DNA from: Medicago truncatula
Lineage: Eukaryota; Streptophyta; Magnoliopsida; Fabales; Fabaceae
Direction: 5' to 3'
Assembly: GCF_003473485.1 (NCBI RefSeq)
Contig: NC_053046.1
Span: forward strand, 3,606,001 to 3,670,000
Length of the DNA stretch: 64,000 nt
The notes beneath the pieces are model-generated. The model searched no databases and was not told where the DNA came from. It saw only the letters and a program-made list of their open reading frames with translations. Of the stretch, positions 58,643 through 64,000 are shown piece by piece; positions within the stretch are counted from its first letter, which is position 1, and each line of letters starts with the position of its first letter. A program made the position numbers and the translations under genes.

Positions 58643-61600
58643 CTCCAAGGGGTAAAGGCTAGGCCCACATATATATGACCAGGATTTATTAACGTTGTTT
58701 CGAGTTTATCACCATCACATTTTTATTTCATCAAAAGTCAACAATATACTTCCCCTTTTCCTTTTATAATTAAAAGACAAATAAATCTATTAAAATTGAT
58801 GTAGGAGTATTTTATATATTATATAATTTAAATACATCATTTTTGTAACACTTTAATGACTTGTATTTTTCGTGATTAACGAATAATAAAATGATTAATA
58901 CATTATATGTTATAGGGTGTTACGAAAATGCTTCTCTATATCTCTGATTGTGTATGCCCTCAGGACATAATCTAATTGATTTCTAAGATAATATATAATG
59001 TCTACCATTTATGAACAGTACACATGTCTGATTCATCGTTGGGTTCTTAATACATTTAGAAAAATACTAACAAAAAAAAGACTTTAATGACCGACGCATT
59101 GGCACTTGTCAGGACAAAACATCGACAGATCCGAAAAATCCATGCAAAGACATGAGACAGACACATACAAACAAACAAACAAACTTCTTCTAGTTCTCCT
59201 TTATTATCCCTCATCAACCTGAATGAACCAAACGGCAACTATGTTGCGTGAACAACCATTAGAGCAACAACTGTAAACCCCAAACATAAATATATAATAC
59301 ATACATTGTAAAACTATACAGGGGAATTTGAGATCACCATATTCAACTTTAAGTGATTATATAATTAATTTATACTTTTTTTTAGACAAATAATTCATTT
59401 AGACATGATAATTTATTTGTTTGGATAAAATAATAAAATTCAACATTTTTAAACTCTGCTGGGCTATTTTTTTTTATCAAATTCAAAAAGCTTAGAGATT
59501 AATTTCAACATATGAAAAATAGGAGCAAGTTTGCAAATTTTTAGGGACCAATTTACAGAATTTGAAAAATATAGGGATCAACTTGCAAAATTCAAAAGAA
59601 CTTTAAGAAGCATTTGGACGTTTATTTTTTAAGTCGTATTTAAAATTTCTTTAATTTAGCATTGGTAAAATACTTCATAAGTTTTCTTCATTAAATCACC
59701 GTTGTCAGGAGGTCTCTCTACACAAGTAGCCGATTACCTTTAGTTAAATCGTCAACTTTAATATCAATGTTGGATCATGAGAGAGACTAAAGGATCATCA
59801 CTTTGAAATTTAAACAACCACACAAGTGATTTGAACATTAAATCATCACGTAAAATCTTAAGATAATAGGTTTATGTTTTCTTTTTAACAATGAGACGAT
59901 AGGTATTTGCTTTTCAATATCCATATTTTCATCCAACATAAGACTTACTCACCATTGATATTCTAACAAAATCTGATAGTAGATGCAAGCCATCTGAAGT
60001 CTTTACCAGCATACTCCCAAATTCACGAGAGTAATTAAATTCCGCTCTTGCAAAAATAAATAATACATGTTTCTATCATAATAATGAAGGTCCTGGTCCA
60101 TACCCTTATTTGGAAAATAAGGTTCTTACTAGATTTAATTACGATTTAGGAATTACATATTTTTAAATAGTTTTATAAAGTATTATCTTTGAGTTAATGT
60201 TGTACATTTTTATCTAATAATGTCTTGATTCAATGATAGACCTCTCATGGACTAATCGCCTACATTTTTATCCAACAAACTTGTTTATTTTTAGATGTAA
60301 ACACTTCCTGAAAGTATTTGAGTTTTGTAAAACAAAATAAAAATTCATATTAGTATAAAAAATGCAATAAAATAAATAAAAAAAGTCTATTCTTTTTTTT
60401 TTTGGTAGATAAAAAAAGTATATTCTAACTACTGCAATAGCGTAAGAAGAAAGATTAAAGGCTTAGAAATTTTATAAAATATTTTATGGGATACCAAAAT
60501 TTATTGATAATGTGAGTTTAAATTGCTATGTCAGCCTGACTCAGCCGTACGTAGCTCCTTAGTTCTTGTAAGAAAGACAAACCAATACACATATATAGCA
60601 GCTTGATATTTCAATCGAAGCTTCTAAGTTGTTTTTTTGTTTTGTTTTTATTGTCTTTTATGGATAATACGTATATTGTCAAAACTATTGAAATGGCTAG
60701 CTAATCCAATGGTTTTTGCCTAAACCACTGAATCCAACTGGATAATAGCGCAACGTCTTTGAATATAACGCTTGTGTTAGGTGTTAAACAAGTTTTAATT
60801 TCCAGTATCTTATTTATGATGCAAAAGAATTTACTATGTTACAAACAAAGTCGAAGTGTACAAAAGGTTAAAGATGTACCCCAAAATTAATAAAAGGTGA
60901 AAGAGGCCAAAAACCATATTCAAGAATGCTACATGCAAGCATTTATCACAGTTTGTATTTGAGGGTTTAGTAGAATTTTTTTTAACATAATTAGGAATAT
61001 GTTAATAGAGAAATAACTAATGCAATTAAACATTTTGAAAAAAAAAATAGACAAGTGTATATGAATTTAATCAAAGTTCTTTGAATTTGATTTTCACAAA
61101 CGGTCAAGTAAAAAGTTTTATAAGTATGATAAAAATCCAACGTTGTTAATAAGTTTAATAGATTGATTTATAGTATAAAATTATTATTTATATATTTTTA
61201 ATAAGTTAAAATGAGATATATTACGAACAACAAGGTATATTTAGTAGCACAAAGTGTGTCAATAAGGACCTCAAAAAGTATACAAGCGATCAAGTCACAA
61301 AGAACGTGAAAAAAACAACAACATTGCAGATGAGCAAACAAACAAACGAGCCCAACCACCACATATGAAAATTTAGACGAATATTAATATTAGTAGTCTT
61401 CATCCACCAAAAGTAATGTAGCTTCACTTTATCTAAAAATTGATGGATAGGACTTTCAATGTTCTTATAACTAGGGATGAATGTAAACATAAATTAAGTT
61501 TAATTGCACTTTTGACCTGATAAGTATCGTGATTGTTTGATTTTGGGCTTCCATTTTTTTTTTTTAGTGATTTTAGCCCCTTATATTTTCTCCATTTTGG

Positions 61601-62241
61601 ATTTGGCATCCCCCCTCCACATTTTCCTCCAAACTTATGTTGAAGAAAAATTAAATATTAAAAAAACATTATCTACTGACGTGAAACCCAACTATTATTG
61701 CGACTTTTCTCTAAAATTAAATACTATAAACGCCATAAAACATAAAAAAAAAAAAAAGAAGATTGAATCTCTAATTAGGAATTTCGTTGCGTTTTCTGTT
61801 GATTGCAATAAATAAGATTTCATATTAAAACATTTAAGTACGCAACTAAAAGAAAAATCAAACTAATATAACACCGTTAATTAGTGGGAGGAAAAATATA
61901 AGATTACTACTCAATTTAATTACTAAACTTTATAAAAAGGGAAGCAACAATATCTTACCAAGTACCAACATGTGCACAATCAATAGAAAGCAAGAAACAT
62001 TATAATTTTCAAGCCCCAAAAGACCAAAAACGTTCATAAACTCAGACAAAATATAATATAAAACCTTTTTATAGCTAAAAAACTAAGCAGGACGTAGTTG
62101 TAGTCCAAACTACTTTAACGGTTTAACTAATTATACCTGCTATGATCTGTGACAAAAAAAGGACCTAACTAGTGGATTGAACGGTACTTACTCATATGAT
62201 CTTCATCTTATGCTACTTTTTAATACCATAGCCGCAGTGAC
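58643..62241. other. 3.6-kb intergenic stretch
   Basis: AT-rich, with the NPF promoter at the left and the 3' untranslated part of the next minus-strand gene at the right. The block near 59768-59875 is a degenerate copy of the 34068 repeat. No genes seen. Confidence 0.45.
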
Positions 62242-63746
62242 TTAGTAGTAAAGGGAACCTGGCAAATCCGAAATAATATAGCTTTAATAAAATATGAAAA
62301 AGAGTAATCTAGTTTTTTCTTTCTTTCTAAAATTATGAAAACTCTCTAACCAAAATAAATTATCGTTCTTACCTTGCCACCAGTCGCCTCTTGAAGCGCT
62401 GTTTGAATTGTTACCATTGAGATCACCATTATTCGTATATTTCTTGAACCACAACGGTGAAAATTATATAAAGTATTAGCTTCAACATTATTGCATAAAT
62501 ACTTGAATAGTAAATAATCTTTCTAATGACTATTTTGAATCATATTTTTCATTACTGAATTCGTAACTTAAAATCGCACAAATTAACTTTGATATGTAGA
62601 GCAAAATGAAATAGTAATCAAATCAAAGGAGCTTCAAGCAAGAAGAACAACATACCTAAATCTAAGTGTAAAATAAAAAACCACAAGCATAACCAAAACA
62701 ACAAAGACAAAAGAGTAGAGAAAACCAACAAACCCTAATTTCTATCTATTTTTCAAGTCACTCAAACTCTAGTTCACAAGAAATTAGTGATAAAAAAGGT
62801 GTAACAAGAAATTAGATTATGTTCACAAAGAACAAACCCTAATTTCTACCCATTTTTCAAGTCACTCAAACCTATAATGAATCCTAAGATAAAACAAGAG
62901 AGAAAACTTTTTGATATTCCTTCCTCTAATGAGATCTCATTGTCTAAGGTGTTTGTGAAGTGTTTCTCAACCCAAAAACCACCATCAATCTCTAAGTCTC
63001 CTCATTTGGTTTTTCAAGATTGCCCAAAAAGTTGATGATGGTAGCTTATATAATACTCAGATTGCACCAAAATCTGTTGTTTCGTAGACAATACTTTTTT
63101 GTCATAAGACAAAATTATGTCGGGATTTTTGATGAATAGAAAAAACCCAAAAATTGACCGAGCCAATTGTTAGAAATTTGACTCAAACCTTCATCACCAA
63201 ATTTTGAGGCAATTTTAACAATTACATTTTTATTTTAAGAACAATTACAATTATGAAGGCAGCTCGTTGCATAATATTCTTAACATAAAATTTAATTTAC
63301 ATGCGATGATAATGACAATACTCACAACATGACGGGGTTCAATTGTACTGCCTTCTGAGAAATAATCCTCACAACCACCATAGTGGATTGAAGAGCTGAA
63401 GTAGGTGGGTTCCACCGTCTCATTCTGATAATCGGTACTATTAGTATTCTTGTTAGAGATGTCACTATTAGGAGTTCCTAAAACAAATCCAAACAGAAAC
63501 ATTACTTAAGAAATACATACATGTTTAAAGTGGTTTTAAGCCATATATACTTCATATGGGTACACAATATTTGAAATTTATGTGCCGAATCGAAGAGATA
63601 TAGTTTGCAGTTAGTTTGTCATGTAATCAAGTCAAAGTAATTATATTATTGATATAGATAGACGAGGAGAAACTTCTTAACAAATTACCTGGTGCTTCAA
63701 GACTTTTGCTTCCTACTTCTTCAGTTCTTGATCCTTTCCCCTCAAC
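62242..63746 (-). CDS. Uncharacterised plant protein, 3' exons (5' part outside window)
   Basis: Four minus-strand exons: 63746-63689 (VEGKGSRTEEVGSKSLEAP), 63477-63326 (GTPNSDISNKNTNSTDYQNE, then EPTYFSSSIHYGGCEDYF), 62442-62373 (KYTNNGDLNGNNSNSASRGD, WWQ) and 62258-62242 (GSLYY, stop). Borders are GT-AG and phases close. I recall a small plant family with the hallmarks (E/D)PxYFSSSIYYGG and a C-terminal WWQGSLYY; its function is unknown to me. The sequence is polar and probably disordered, with no membrane segment or catalytic motif. The last coding exon is only 17 nt. Upstream exons lie beyond the window edge. Confidence 0.8.
62728..62876. repeat. Intronic direct repeat
   Basis: aaccctaatttctatctatt plus ttcaagtcactcaaac occurs at 62728-62770 and, almost unchanged, at 62833-62876, inside the intron of the terminal gene. 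Confidence 0.75.
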
Positions 63747-64000
63747 CTTACATACAAGAAACAATAGGTTACGGTGATTAATGTGTGCTCATAAAAGCAA
63801 AGCGTTGCCTATAAGCAAAACATTTTGAGAAATCAAATCGGTGAAAGATTTATTGACTATGATTCAATTCATTCATATACGGTTGAACTAGATTACAAAT
63901 ACACAAATAAAAAAAGTAAAAATATACTTAAAAAAAAGTACAAAAACATAATCACTAAAGAACCAACAAGTATCGATATAGGTTCAACCAAACTTTTAAA

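Overview
The window looks like nuclear DNA of a legume of the inverted-repeat-lacking clade (Medicago or Trifolium type). It is AT-rich, has plant introns with GT-AG borders, a plant-type U2 snRNA promoter, single-copy plant genes, and a dense set of small DNA transposons. The species call is inference. No organelle, bacterial or viral gene was seen.

Genes, left to right: the last two exons of a chloroplast-type PPR gene (+, 134-1321); tail to tail with it a six-exon flavin monooxygenase of the FMO GS-OX-like class (-, 2418-5334); a six-exon adenine phosphoribosyltransferase gene (+, 28747-32770); an intronless gene with a PARP-like C-terminal domain (-, 37165-38037); a U2 snRNA gene (+, 54852-55046) with USE and TATA; an NPF6/NRT1.1-type transporter gene in five exons (-, 56076-58589); and the 3' part of an uncharacterised plant gene (-, 62242-63746) that ends in a 17-nt coding exon. 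I rebuilt exon borders by hand; all coding phases close.

The rest is accessory DNA. Four Mutator-like elements have perfect 9-bp target duplications (5710-6533, 8538-10194, 11483-14499, 46706-47675). The first carries a fragment of a leucine-rich-repeat gene. The third carries an N-terminal coding fragment plus two tandem long hairpins that resemble miR2592-type precursors. An apparently intact pogo/Tigger element (25886-28015) encodes a transposase of about 535 aa with a DDD triad and a PCNA-binding-like tail. A Helitron remnant (3' end at 18884) holds decayed replication protein A and helicase pieces, followed by an 11-copy higher-order tandem repeat and a B3-like gene fragment. Stowaway, hAT, SINE, LINE and other MITE copies fill much of the remaining space.

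The genes do not form a pathway; each stands alone with its own promoter. The stretch 52390-54345 is a graveyard beside the NPF gene: a truncated direct duplicate of the NPF 3' region and a dead PPR gene.
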